Of a stretch of DNA of 16,113 nt, positions 5,731 through 14,391 are shown piece after piece. Within the stretch, counting starts at the first letter, position 1; every line of letters begins with the position of its first letter. The stretch comes from JAOABP01 sp964590395 (GTDB lineage: Bacteria > Hydrothermota > Tepidihabitantia > Tepidihabitantales > Tepidihabitantaceae), in assembly GCA_964590395.1 (NCBI GenBank), contig CAZPVT010000018.1, positions 1-16,113 of the forward strand, given 5' to 3'. The notes beneath the pieces are model-generated. The model searched no databases. It had not been told where the DNA came from and worked only from the letters and a program-made list of their open reading frames with translations. Both the position numbers and the translations under genes were made by a program.

Positions 5731-8334
5731 ATGACAAAGAAAAGTATTATAATCCTGTTATGTAGCCTTGTCTGGTTTGTGTCGGCGGATGATTTCTTGG
5801 CGGTGATTCCGGATGGTAAGCCGGAACTGCTGGCTCAGGATTTTACCGTGGTCGGTGTTACCGGTAATGGTGTCCTGGTCCTGGGAAATACCGGGCAGTT
5901 AGCACTGCTTAACAGTTTAGGTGGCAGGGTGCTTGATTACAAGCCAAAAGATAAGGTCTATTACCGGGTCCGGCTTTTTGACTGGAGCAATCAGGCACAA
6001 CTTGCCCGGATCAGCCGGGTTTTGGATTTTGACGGTGAGGAGTATCTCGTAGCGGTGGCACCGGAAGATGTGGAGCGACTGCTTGATTTACGGGTGATGC
6101 TGGGCAGGGTCAGTTTACAGGGCTGGGTGTTTAAGCCGATGGTGCAGGAGTTACCACCGGTTTTTACCAACCCTCTGGTTGAGGCGATGGTCAGTTCGGT
6201 CGCTGCGGATTCGGTGCTCTCCTATGTCTATCGGCTCCAGAGGTTCCGCACCCGTTACTCAACATCGGACTCCTGCCGTGCCGCGGCTGAGTGGATTCGC
6301 CAGAAGTTTATTTCCTACGGCTGTGATACCGTGCTTATGCAGAATCATACATCCGGTCACGCGCCGAATGTAATTGGAATAAGATACGGCACCAGGGGTA
6401 GCCGGAGTAATTATGCAATTATCTGTGGCCATTTTGACTCTTATTCAACCACTAACCCTAACAATGCACCGGGTGCAGATGATAACGCCAGCGGCACCGC
6501 CGCGGTAATTGAAGCCTGCCGGGTAACACAGGGTTATCGGTTTCAATACGATTTGCGGTTTATCGCCTTTTCCGGGGAGGAGTTCGGTTTGTACGGTAGC
6601 GAGTACTATGCAGGGCAGGCACGGGCACAGGGTGACACAATTCTCGGGGTTTTAAACTTTGATATGATCGGCTATGTGGACTTTGAGCCGGAGAGTCTGG
6701 ATGTCCTGGGTAAAATTAATAATCCCCCCTGTGAACCGTTTGTGGACTGGTTTACTGCGGTTGCGGATACCTATACAACGCTTACGGTTTATAAGCGGAT
6801 GGTCAACGATAATCAGAATTCAGACCATGGTCCTTTCTGGAATAATGGCTATCTAGCGTTCTGCGGGATTGAGGACTTCTGGCCGGTTAATCCCTGGTAT
6901 CATACCTCTGGAGATTCAATCGGTGCGGGGTATAACAACAATCAGTTCTGCACTGAGGTTACCAGAGCCGGTGTTGCGGCGCTTGCGACCTTAGGGCAAC
7001 CTTTACCGAACAACCGGCCGCTTTTAAGTCTTTTAACCAACCGGATTGATGATACCGGGGGCAATAATGATGGGTTCTGGGATCCGGGTGAGAGTATCGG
7101 GGTTTATCTGGTGATTAAAAATTTTGGCGTGGTAACCGCGCACAATGTCAGCGCAACGGTTACCACTCAGGACAGTTTTGTTACCATTTATCAGGGTTCA
7201 GCATATTTTGGTGATATTGCGGGTGGTGACACTGCGGTTAACGGTGTGCCTTATCTGATGCGGGCGGCAACAAGGACCCCGCGTGAACACCGGGTTAATT
7301 TTAACCTGACAATCACCGCATTAGAAAGCACCTATAGGACAGGTTTCAGTCTGCAGATCGGCAGGTATCTGATTTCGGATCCGATTCCGGACAACGGTGT
7401 GCCACCCCGGTACTGGGCTTATGATGACATTGACACCGGCTATGCCCAGACTCCGGTTTTTGAATGGGTGGAGATCAACACGATCGGCACCCGGTTAACA
7501 TTTCCTCACAATGACAGTGTCCGGGTGATTTCCTTACCACCGGAGTTTGGGGTTTTCCGTTTTTATGGCCGGGAGTACGATTCGCTCTCCATTTCGGCTG
7601 ATGGCTGGCTCTGTCCAGGTTATTACCGGACACCCAATTACAACAACCAGCCTCTGCCCGGCACTCAAACACCGCCTGGATTGATTGCGGTTAACTGGGA
7701 TGACCTTTATCCAAACTACAACAACACCGGATTTGTTTATTACCACTTTGACATTCCAAATCACCGGCTGATCATTGAATACGACAGCGTCTGTTATTAT
7801 CAGCCCCGCACCCTGCGGGACAAGTTTCAGGTTATTATCTATGATACAACCGTGACAACACCGACCGGTGATAATGTGATTGTGTTTCAGTATCTGACCG
7901 CAAATGGCTACACCAGTTCAACAGTGGGGATCCAGGATCAAACCCGTCAGATTGCGATTGGCTGTCTTTACAATGGTGGTTATGCGGGCGGTGCAGCACC
8001 GATTCTTCCGGGCCGGGCGATTAAGTTTACAACCGTTGAGCCGACCGGGGTTAAGGAAAATGGGCGCAGACTGTCTGATGCCGGGTCTATTTCAGGCTGG
8101 CTCTGTCCGAATCCGATTCGTAATCAGGGAGAGGTTCGTATCGCGGCTGACCTGCAGGGTAGAGGCGATTTGCGGATATATGACCGGACAGGCAGGGAGG
8201 TTGCACGGTTAAAATACAATCGCAATACCGGTGCTTTTACCTGGGATACGCGCAAGGTTGGGCCCGGGGTCTATTTTCTGAGGTTTAATGATGCGGATGG
8301 GGTTTCAGTGCAAAAGGTGGTGGTGGTGCAATAG
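5731..8334 (+). CDS. secreted M28-family zinc aminopeptidase with C-terminal sorting-type domain
   Basis: The 867-residue protein begins with a signal peptide (MTKKS, hydrophobic core IIILLCSLVWF, likely cleavage after VSA at 19), then a propeptide-like region to about 150. The M28 peptidase domain spans about 155-420. The expected two-zinc ligands and catalytic acids are visible: H234 in CGHFDS, D250 in GADDNASG, E283 and E284 in SGEEFG, D311 in NFDMIGY and H391 in YHTSGD. After it come a CARDB-like beta domain (about 430-560, with the Ca-site-like DDTGGNNDGFWDPGE), a second beta-rich domain (about 560-770), and a C-terminal module with PNPIRNQGEV, LRIYDRTGREV and GVYFLRF, resembling type IX secretion tails or FlgD-like Ig domains. 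It is probably exported to degrade peptides. The TAG ends 19 bases before the converging methyltransferase relic. Confidence 0.9.
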   Translation: MTKKSIIILLCSLVWFVSADDFLAVIPDGKPELLAQDFTVVGVTGNGVLVLGNTGQLALLNSLGGRVLDYKPKDKVYYRVRLFDWSNQAQLARISRVLDFDGEEYLVAVAPEDVERLLDLRVMLGRVSLQGWVFKPMVQELPPVFTNPLVEAMVSSVAADSVLSYVYRLQRFRTRYSTSDSCRAAAEWIRQKFISYGCDTVLMQNHTSGHAPNVIGIRYGTRGSRSNYAIICGHFDSYSTTNPNNAPGADDNASGTAAVIEACRVTQGYRFQYDLRFIAFSGEEFGLYGSEYYAGQARAQGDTILGVLNFDMIGYVDFEPESLDVLGKINNPPCEPFVDWFTAVADTYTTLTVYKRMVNDNQNSDHGPFWNNGYLAFCGIEDFWPVNPWYHTSGDSIGAGYNNNQFCTEVTRAGVAALATLGQPLPNNRPLLSLLTNRIDDTGGNNDGFWDPGESIGVYLVIKNFGVVTAHNVSATVTTQDSFVTIYQGSAYFGDIAGGDTAVNGVPYLMRAATRTPREHRVNFNLTITALESTYRTGFSLQIGRYLISDPIPDNGVPPRYWAYDDIDTGYAQTPVFEWVEINTIGTRLTFPHNDSVRVISLPPEFGVFRFYGREYDSLSISADGWLCPGYYRTPNYNNQPLPGTQTPPGLIAVNWDDLYPNYNNTGFVYYHFDIPNHRLIIEYDSVCYYQPRTLRDKFQVIIYDTTVTTPTGDNVIVFQYLTANGYTSSTVGIQDQTRQIAIGCLYNGGYAGGAAPILPGRAIKFTTVEPTGVKENGRRLSDAGSISGWLCPNPIRNQGEVRIAADLQGRGDLRIYDRTGREVARLKYNRNTGAFTWDTRKVGPGVYFLRFNDADGVSVQKVVVVQ

Positions 8335-8353
8335 GTGGTAGGATAGTAGCAGT

Positions 8354-9255
8354 TTAAAGAGACTTTTTCCGGCGGGGCGGTGAACATACTTTGTGGTTGG
8401 CGGTGTGAAATAGTTGTAAATCGGTTTCTGTCCGCTTGGGTCCATATTTCCCGGTAAACTCACCCTTTGCCTTGCGTTCCTTAAAGGTTTTTGCGACCGT
8501 ATGCTTTGCCAATTCCTGCCGGGCAAAAATAAGCTCTTTTTCAAAATGCTGTAGCCGATGTTCAGCAAACTGGATATATTCTGGGGAGATGTCAATTCCT
8601 ATGTAATAATGACCTAAATTTTTGCTGCCACTAATGTCGTCCCACTTCCACAATAAGGGCCAATAACTACACCCTTGGTTTCATCAATAACCGAATATAT
8701 TGCCCGGATGGGCAGTGCCAAAGGAAATGGCGCGGGGTGGGGGTTCTCCTTTTCTGGGGGAAAACGCCAGATTGATGTCAGTAATGAATGTCTGGGCTTT
8801 AATTCCGCACCGATCAGGTTTTTTCCCTTTGGTTTGTATAGCCAATAGATTCTCTCTTCTACCTGCCAGAACCGCCAACCCCGGATGTTAGCGGCGATCA
8901 TTCTATCCCAGATTATCTCCTGTCGGATAAGCCAGTGGGTCTTCCTTAACCAGTCCATCGGATGGAGCATCAACCCTTTTTCCCATCTGATCTTATGATT
9001 GTAAAAGAATGAGCCACCGGGTTTGGTTATTCGGTAAATTTCGTTCAAGACCTCGATTTGATTATGCTGATATTCCTTTTCTGGTAATCGGTCCGTGGCA
9101 CCGGCATACTTTACCGCTGGAACCAACCACCCCTTCTTGTTCTCCCCCTTGTTATAGGGAGGAGATGTTACGCCAACATCAACAATCTCTTTGGGAAGTT
9201 TTCTGAGAGCCGCTAGCGCATCACCGCAGAACAACTGATTTAAATAGTTGGTCAT
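8354..9255 (-). pseudogene. frameshifted DNA methyltransferase (beta-type amino-methyltransferase, probably m4C or m6A)
   Basis: The frame from ATG 9255 reads well for 213 residues: GDALAALRKLP near 11-21, the catalytic motif TSPPY (30-34), and motif I GPYCGSGTTLVAAK (199-212), then stops at once. The expected continuation NLGHYYIGIDISPEY is in another frame, joined at an A5 run (T5 at 8619-8623 on +). One extra A would restore VAAKNLGHYYIGID and a protein of about 300 residues ending at 8354. The order of motif IV before motif I is the beta class, and SPPY is more typical of N4-cytosine enzymes. Losing the acidic strand after motif I should abolish AdoMet binding. The gene begins 2 bases after the endonuclease relic, so the pair formed one restriction-modification operon. 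A sequencing error at this single run is an alternative. Confidence 0.82.
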
Positions 9256-9257
9256 AG

Positions 9258-9975
9258 TTAATCCGGTGCGTGGCTAACAAGGAATTCATAGAAGGCCCGG
9301 TTAATATATGGTTGGTATCTTCTGAGTTCATCCTTGGTTAACAGGTAGATAAATTTTAAATTTGGGCAATTTAATATAATCCCGATAATCAAAATCGGCG
9401 CTTCTTAAAAACTGCCCGGTAGTGGTTTGACTGCCTTTTAATTTCTCGTGCCAGCGTTTAATTTTATCCTTAAGGTTCTTCACAAAGTCCGGAAAATTGA
9501 AGGGGAATTCAATGATATAAATCAATTTACCGTCAACAAAGCCGCTGACCAGCACATTTAATTTTCCTTTAAATCTTTCTCTAACCTTGCTGGTGTGTAA
9601 TCAGTAAAGTTACCCCCGCCGTTAAGTTGTTTTGCCGGGGCGGTCTTTCTTTTGCCACTTTGATATCTTTTAAATTCGCTGGTGGCTAAATTTTTGGATT
9701 TCGCTTCACACTTGATTGTCTTTCCGGGGAGGAAGGCATCCTGCTTAAAGCCATTGTAGCCGATCTTAGTTTCCTGGTGTTGGTAACCAGCAATTGTTAC
9801 TGTTAGATAGAAACCCCCTTATCGTCGAGGAGTTTTTGTCATTTATGTACATAGTTAAGAGGTCAACAAGCATAGCAATCAGTGTATCTTTTGACTTGCC
9901 GATTAAATAATTATTTAGCTCCCAATGGGAAGCGGTGGCATAAAGTTTAATGGTATGCGCCAATTCCTGATTCAT
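9258..9975 (-). pseudogene. multiply frameshifted putative type II restriction endonuclease
   Basis: Read conceptually, one protein of about 238 residues runs from ATG 9975 to TAA at 9258, interrupted by three frameshifts: an extra G in a G5 run (C5 at 9814-9818), a missing A near 9562-9570, and an extra A near 9351-9363. Segments in order start MNQELAHTIKLYATASHWEL, then GYQHQETKIGYNGFKQDAF, KCEAKSKNLATSEFKRYQ, LNVLVSGFVDGKLIYIIEFPF, and IYLLTKDELRRYQPYINRAF. The spacing of D in KQDAF to E-A-K in KCEAK fits a PD-(D/E)xK nuclease core. With the methyltransferase starting 2 bases downstream, the cognate endonuclease of a type II system is the natural reading. I cannot name the family; the MjaI-type (CTAG) family is only a guess to test. 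The pieces are not separate genes. Confidence 0.7.
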
Positions 9976-9984
9976 AGTAATAAT

Positions 9985-10012
9985 ACAATAAGCAGCTGGT
10001 AAATCTTGTCAA
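9985..10012 (-). promoter_or_regulatory. sigma70-type promoter of the restriction-modification relic, predicted near-leaderless
   Basis: On the minus strand, a perfect TTGACA (10012-10007) and TATTGT (9990-9985, 4 of 6) are separated by 16 bases. The -10 box ends 9 bases before ATG 9975. No Shine-Dalgarno lies in between. The geometry from -35 to ATG (37 bases) is identical to that of the pyr operon promoter. The promoter is intact although the genes behind it are broken. Confidence 0.5.
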
Positions 10013-10070
10013 GAAATACGAGTTGCAGATGGTGTTAAATTAGGAGGGGGAGTTATTAAGTCCGGGCTTT

Positions 10071-11681
10071 TTAACTCTGAACTTTATAGTATCGGCGCAG
10101 GATGATGATAAATGCGGTTACGAGGATGGTGAGTAAAATCTGATACCAGAGCCAGTAGGGCAGGCCAAGGATTAGCGGTTTATAACGGTGCCAGTTCCAG
10201 AGGTCGTTGGCAAGTAAGAAGATGATGGCAAATAATGTTATTACTCCTGATTGTCTGGGTTCTAATTTTGCCCAGGGGACGAGATTATCCACAGGAGCAA
10301 GTATGGTGCCGATGATGATGACCAGGGTGGTGAGGATGGTGATCGGAATTACCGGTAAAAAGCCGAAGGTGGGCAGGAGTTTGAAATGATAAAGGATAAC
10401 CAGCAGTTCGCCGATGATTATTGCTGAGAGGCAGGACCAGGGGTTGGTCCTGCGCCAGTAGCAGGCAAAGAATGTAACCGGAAAGAGGACCGCCAGACCG
10501 GTAAAGGTCTCGGTGGCGATCTCAAGGATCGTGCCGGGTGGTTTAAACGCAAGTGCCAAGCCGATTATGGCAAGCAGGGTGATGACCACAATCTGGACAA
10601 GCGGTCTGGTCTCCGGTGGCTTATTAAAAAGGAGTCTGGTGTCCCGGATGAGCATTGAGGAGAGGGTGAGGAGTTGAGAGTCCATTGTGGACATCAGGGC
10701 AGAAAGTCCGCAGATCGTCATAACACCGGCAAATACTGGCGGAAGGAGTTTGTTGACCAGTAACGGCAGGATACGGTCGGTCTGTGTGCCGGTAAGTCCG
10801 GGTAAGAAGGAGTTACCCAGGACACCGATCGCTACCGGAAAGAAAAACAGGACGGTGGTTACCAGCGGGTACAGATATGCGGAGATGAAAAGCGAGCGGT
10901 CACTGCGGGCAGCGATAAATCGCTGGAAAAGTTGGGGAAACATCGGCACACAGAGAAACCAGAGGGCAAGATAGGAGAACCAGATCTTCGGGGTAAAGAA
11001 ACCGTCACCCCCAGGACGGGAGAAAAGATGGGGCATAGTTTCTGACAGGCGGGTGTTGATGTGAGAAAAATTGCCGGTTGACCAGAGGATGGCGATAAAG
11101 ATGATGGCAATGCCAGAAAGCATCACCAATCCCTGAATCAGGTCGGTCCAGGTGTCTCCGCGTAAACCGGCAAGGAGGATATACCCGAGACCAAACAGGA
11201 CCACCAGGGTGGCACCCAGTTGATATGGTATACCCAGGAGGGCGTTGAGCATATAACCGGCACCGATCGGCTGGAGTGCTAAATAGGGCAGGGTGAATAT
11301 TACCATTACCGCGAGATAGACAAAGTGCAACGGTCGGTTACGAAACCGGTGCCAGAGCAGTTCAGGCGGGGTGATTGCACCGGTAACAAGTGCGTTACGC
11401 CGTGCCGGAATGCCGAGCAAAGGGAAGGTGAGCGCCATAAAACCTGTGCCAAATGCCATTATCGGGTAATAGGAGTAGCCGTAGCGGTAGCCGGCACCGG
11501 CAAAGCCGAAGATGGTGAAGGAGGAGAAGTTGGTGGCGGCAAGGGTAAAGAGCAGGAATATCGGTCCTACCTGGCGCGAGGCTAAAAAGAAGTCCTCATG
11601 ACCAGGTTTTGACCGGCTTTTTGCCAGTATGCCGAGTAGAAGAATAACAACAAAATAAACTGCGATAAAAACCGCGGTCAT
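10071..11681 (-). CDS. sodium:solute symporter family (SSS/SLC5) transporter
   Basis: The 536-residue integral membrane protein is mostly hydrophobic, with roughly 13 transmembrane segments. It has SSS landmarks: an N-terminal helix followed by EDFFLASRQVGP (29-40), a first-core-helix region ATNFSSFTIFGFAGAGY (49-65), GLRGDTWTDLIQ (172-183), and the TM8-type motif ALMSTMDSQLLTLSS (328-342), resembling the MST-D-QLL-SS motif of PutP and PanF relatives. Such proteins import amino acids, vitamins, sugars or organic acids with Na+; nothing here fixes the substrate. ATG 11681 has a GGGG run 5 bases upstream and a TATAAA further up, without a clear -35. It lies just after the terminator of the threonine operon on the same strand, so it is its own unit. 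Confidence 0.92.
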   Translation of the reverse strand: MTAVFIAVYFVVILLLGILAKSRSKPGHEDFFLASRQVGPIFLLFTLAATNFSSFTIFGFAGAGYRYGYSYYPIMAFGTGFMALTFPLLGIPARRNALVTGAITPPELLWHRFRNRPLHFVYLAVMVIFTLPYLALQPIGAGYMLNALLGIPYQLGATLVVLFGLGYILLAGLRGDTWTDLIQGLVMLSGIAIIFIAILWSTGNFSHINTRLSETMPHLFSRPGGDGFFTPKIWFSYLALWFLCVPMFPQLFQRFIAARSDRSLFISAYLYPLVTTVLFFFPVAIGVLGNSFLPGLTGTQTDRILPLLVNKLLPPVFAGVMTICGLSALMSTMDSQLLTLSSMLIRDTRLLFNKPPETRPLVQIVVITLLAIIGLALAFKPPGTILEIATETFTGLAVLFPVTFFACYWRRTNPWSCLSAIIIGELLVILYHFKLLPTFGFLPVIPITILTTLVIIIGTILAPVDNLVPWAKLEPRQSGVITLFAIIFLLANDLWNWHRYKPLILGLPYWLWYQILLTILVTAFIIILRRYYKVQS

Positions 11682-11707
11682 AATAACCCCTTTTTGATTT
11701 TATAATT

Positions 11708-11739
11708 AAAAAAGCCATCCCGGCTGGCCGGGATGGCTT
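11708..11739 (-). terminator. rho-independent terminator of the threonine operon
   Basis: A perfect 12-bp inverted repeat (AAGCCATCCCGG, 11712-11723, against 11728-11739) with a 4-base loop is followed on the minus strand by a run of six T (A6 at 11708-11713, the last two in the stem) and more AT. It lies about 110 bases after the stop of the phosphoglycerate mutase-like gene and just before the symporter start. On the + strand no T run follows, so it works for the minus strand only. The remainder of 11740-11848 holds nothing I can name. Confidence 0.9.
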
Positions 11740-11848
11740 GCGCCTGACATAACCAGCGGTTTTATTTTATCCAAGATTTTCATTAAGTCAAGTATTTTTT
11801 CGGACATACCCGAGACTTATCGGAGAATACCCCCTGCAGGTGTATGTT

Positions 11849-13054
11849 TCAGCGGTTTAAGAAGATTCTAATAAACTGATCACCGTGCAGTTCGCCGAGT
11901 GCGCCATCGAGGACCGAGAATTCATCAAACCGCTTCACCGGGTCAGGTTGCCATTCTGGATTGTAAATCGCGACCGGCACCGGTCCGTGGGTATGGTTGC
12001 CTTTTGCCACCGGGGTGAGATGGTCAGGCAGGACCGCAACCGTTGCCTGAATATTCTGTCTCTCCAGTTCTGCCATCACCTTTGAGACCAGGCGGGAGTC
12101 AAAAAGTTCTATCGCTTTGATCTTCTGGCGGTAGTCCCGGCTGTGTCCGGCTTCGTCCGGTGCCTCGATGTGGACAAATACCAGGTCGTGGTCCTTTAAC
12201 GCGTTGAGGCAGGCTTCAGTTGCACCTTCGTAGTTGGTGTCAATCAGACCGGTGGCACCCGGAAACTCAATTACATCAAACCCGGCATAGACACCCAGCC
12301 CTTTGATCAGGTCAACCTCAGCGATAACCGCGCCTTTTATGCGGTAGAGCTCCTGAAAGGTGGGCATCCGGGGTTTTCTGCCCGGTGACCAGAACCAGAT
12401 GGAGTTTGCCGGGTCTTTGCCCTGTAAGGTGCGGTTGAGGTTGACCGTATGTCCGGGCAGGATCTCCCAGGATTTGAGGATCAGTTGGGATAGCAGTTGG
12501 GCGGTGCTGATTGCCTCAGGGTTTCTGGGGCGGGGCAGAAGGTCCAGCGCCTTTTCACCGACATAGTCATGGGGTGGAAAGCACTCCAGATCCGGTGAGC
12601 CTTTTTTCAGAACACAGAGATGCCGGTAGGTGAAGCCAGGATAGAAGGTTATCTCCGGAGTTGAGAGTTGCCGGTTGAGCTCCTCAATCAGAAGCGCTGA
12701 CTCTTCGGTGGTGATGTGACCGGCAGAGTGGTTTTTGATTCTGCCGTCCTGGATACAGATCAGGTTACAGCGCAGGGCAACATCGGTTGGTGAAAGGTTT
12801 ACTCCTAAACTTGCCGCCTCGATCACCGCGCGGCCCTGATAATACCGTTTCGGGTCATAACCGAGGATGGCAAGGTTGGCAACCTCTGAACCCGGGGGCA
12901 GGTCGCTTTCCACCGTAACAAATGTGCCACATCTGCCGAGCCGGGCGATGTTGTCCAGGGTCGGTTTTTCTGCCACCTGTAATGGGGTGCGATGGTTGAG
13001 TTCTGAAATGGGGTAGTCTGCCATTCCGTCACCCAGAAAGATAATATGTTTCAT
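11849..13054 (-). CDS. cofactor-independent phosphoglycerate mutase-family protein, probable homoserine kinase
   Basis: The 401-residue protein belongs to the alkaline phosphatase superfamily. Metal and catalytic sites are visible: GDG with D9, PPGSEVAN with S56 as likely nucleophile, SAGHI at 110-114, PDEAGH with D300 and H304, PDH with D344 and H345, and HTH at 354-356. The segment LPGHTVNLNRTLQGKDPANSIWFW is typical of the roughly 400-residue form (TIGR02535) annotated as phosphoglycerate mutase but proposed as a homoserine kinase because it travels with threonine genes. Here it overlaps the thrC stop by 4 bases and has an AAGGAG Shine-Dalgarno 5 bases before ATG 13054. It would make O-phosphohomoserine, the substrate of ThrC. 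The fold and site are seen; the kinase role is inference from context, and true phosphoglycerate mutase activity remains possible. Confidence 0.88.
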   Translation of the reverse strand: MKHIIFLGDGMADYPISELNHRTPLQVAEKPTLDNIARLGRCGTFVTVESDLPPGSEVANLAILGYDPKRYYQGRAVIEAASLGVNLSPTDVALRCNLICIQDGRIKNHSAGHITTEESALLIEELNRQLSTPEITFYPGFTYRHLCVLKKGSPDLECFPPHDYVGEKALDLLPRPRNPEAISTAQLLSQLILKSWEILPGHTVNLNRTLQGKDPANSIWFWSPGRKPRMPTFQELYRIKGAVIAEVDLIKGLGVYAGFDVIEFPGATGLIDTNYEGATEACLNALKDHDLVFVHIEAPDEAGHSRDYRQKIKAIELFDSRLVSKVMAELERQNIQATVAVLPDHLTPVAKGNHTHGPVPVAIYNPEWQPDPVKRFDEFSVLDGALGELHGDQFIRIFLNR

Positions 13055-14391
13055 TTAAACTCCTTGAGCAGAAACTCTTTAAACCAGCGGTAGTCGTTAG
13101 GTGCGGTCTGGTAATACTCCTTTTTTGTGTCAATACCGGCAAGGCTGGGGGGTGGTTCAGGTTCGATCCCGAGCAGGGATCTGATCTCCTCCGGAAACTT
13201 TGCCGGATGGGCGGTCTCAATTGCCACCGCAACTGAGGGTTTTTCCTGGGCGCAGAATTTTTCCAGCGCACACCAGCCAACCGCACCGTGCGGTTCTAAA
13301 ACTGTCCGGTAGCGATCGTAGGTGCTGACGATGGTCTGACGGGTCGCGGTATCGGTGATGCTGATGGCAAACATATCCCGGCGCATTCCGTTTAGATCCG
13401 GTTGACGGGAGATGTTACCCTGTTCATCCATTACTCCGTCGTAGAGCGCAACCAGCCGGGGCAGGTTTGAGGGATGGCCCACATTCATCGCATTGGAGAT
13501 ACATTTGCGGGAGGGGACGATCTTCTGGTAAATACCGGTGGCGATGAAATTTGGGAACTCGTCGTTTTCGTTTGTGGCGATAACGAATTTTTTTGCCGGT
13601 AAGCCCATCCGCCAGGCAATCATTCCTGCACACATATTGCCGAAGTTGCCCGACGGGACCGCAAAGACAATTTTCTCACCCGGGTTTGCCAGTTGGGCAT
13701 AGGAGAAAAAGTAATAGACCGACTGGGGCAGGAGCCGGCCAATGTTAATTGAGTTTGCCGAGGAGAAGCGGATGGATTTGAGGTCCGGGTCAGCAAACGC
13801 CATCTTGACCAGTGCCTGGCAGTCGTCAAACTTGCCGTCAATACCGATCGTGGTAACATTACCCCCCAGGGTGGTCATCTGCCGGCGCTGGCGGTCGGAA
13901 ACCTCGGCAATTGGAAACAATACCACCATCCGGATGCGGTCCACATTGTGAAATGCGCTGGCAACCGCGCTACCGGTGTCTCCGGAGGTGGCGGTGAGGA
14001 TGACCAGTTCACCCCCCTCCTGTTTTAAGATGTGGCGCAAGAGCCGTGCCATCATCCGGGCGGCAAAGTCTTTAAATGAGGCGGTTGGACCCCGGTCCAG
14101 GCGCAGAAGATAAAGCCCATCGGTTACCCGCTCCAGCGGTACCGGGTAGTTGTAGCACTCATAGCAGATTGCCTCAAGTTCTTTGTCGGTAAGTAACCCT
14201 TCGGTCCAGCGTCGCATCACCGCAAACGCCACCTCAGGATAGGGTTTGTTATACCAGGTTTGAATCTCATCTTCAGGAATTGTGGGGATTTGCTCTGGAG
14301 TGTAAAGCCCTTTGTCCGGTGCCTGACCCTCCAGCAGTGCGGTGCGCAGGTCAACCGGTGGTGTGCGATGGTTGGTGGAGAAGAATCTCAT
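13051..14391 (-). CDS. thrC: threonine synthase
   Basis: ThrC converts O-phosphohomoserine to threonine and phosphate using PLP. The 446-residue product has the N-terminal start MRFFSTNHRTPPVDLRTALL typical of the family, YNYPVPLERV, the PLP-lysine motif GPTASFKDFAARMM with K107, the phosphate-binding ATSGDTGSAVA at 134-144, SANSINIGRLLPQSVYYFF, and VPSGNFGNMCAG. It is close to the E. coli and yeast-type enzymes in layout. Its ATG overlaps the stop of the upstream PLP enzyme by 4 bases (ATGA at 14391-14388), with GGAG 7 bases before the start. Its own stop overlaps the next start in the same way, so the three genes are one translationally coupled unit. Confidence 0.96.
   Translation of the reverse strand: MRFFSTNHRTPPVDLRTALLEGQAPDKGLYTPEQIPTIPEDEIQTWYNKPYPEVAFAVMRRWTEGLLTDKELEAICYECYNYPVPLERVTDGLYLLRLDRGPTASFKDFAARMMARLLRHILKQEGGELVILTATSGDTGSAVASAFHNVDRIRMVVLFPIAEVSDRQRRQMTTLGGNVTTIGIDGKFDDCQALVKMAFADPDLKSIRFSSANSINIGRLLPQSVYYFFSYAQLANPGEKIVFAVPSGNFGNMCAGMIAWRMGLPAKKFVIATNENDEFPNFIATGIYQKIVPSRKCISNAMNVGHPSNLPRLVALYDGVMDEQGNISRQPDLNGMRRDMFAISITDTATRQTIVSTYDRYRTVLEPHGAVGWCALEKFCAQEKPSVAVAIETAHPAKFPEEIRSLLGIEPEPPPSLAGIDTKKEYYQTAPNDYRWFKEFLLKEFK

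Noticed and set aside
8614..9255. A complete short methyltransferase of 213 residues
   Set aside because: It stops directly after motif I and lacks the following GID acidic strand, which is present just downstream in another frame.
9328..9975. The 9328-9555 and 9766-9975 frames as separate small genes
   Set aside because: They join in order, with the frame between them, into one sensible protein after single-base corrections, and the pieces on their own have no promoter or ribosome binding site.
10050..10077. Possible terminator hairpin at the end of the symporter gene
   Set aside because: An 11-bp arm with two mismatches and a 6-base loop overlaps the stop codon, but no T run follows on the minus strand. 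The dyad is weak.
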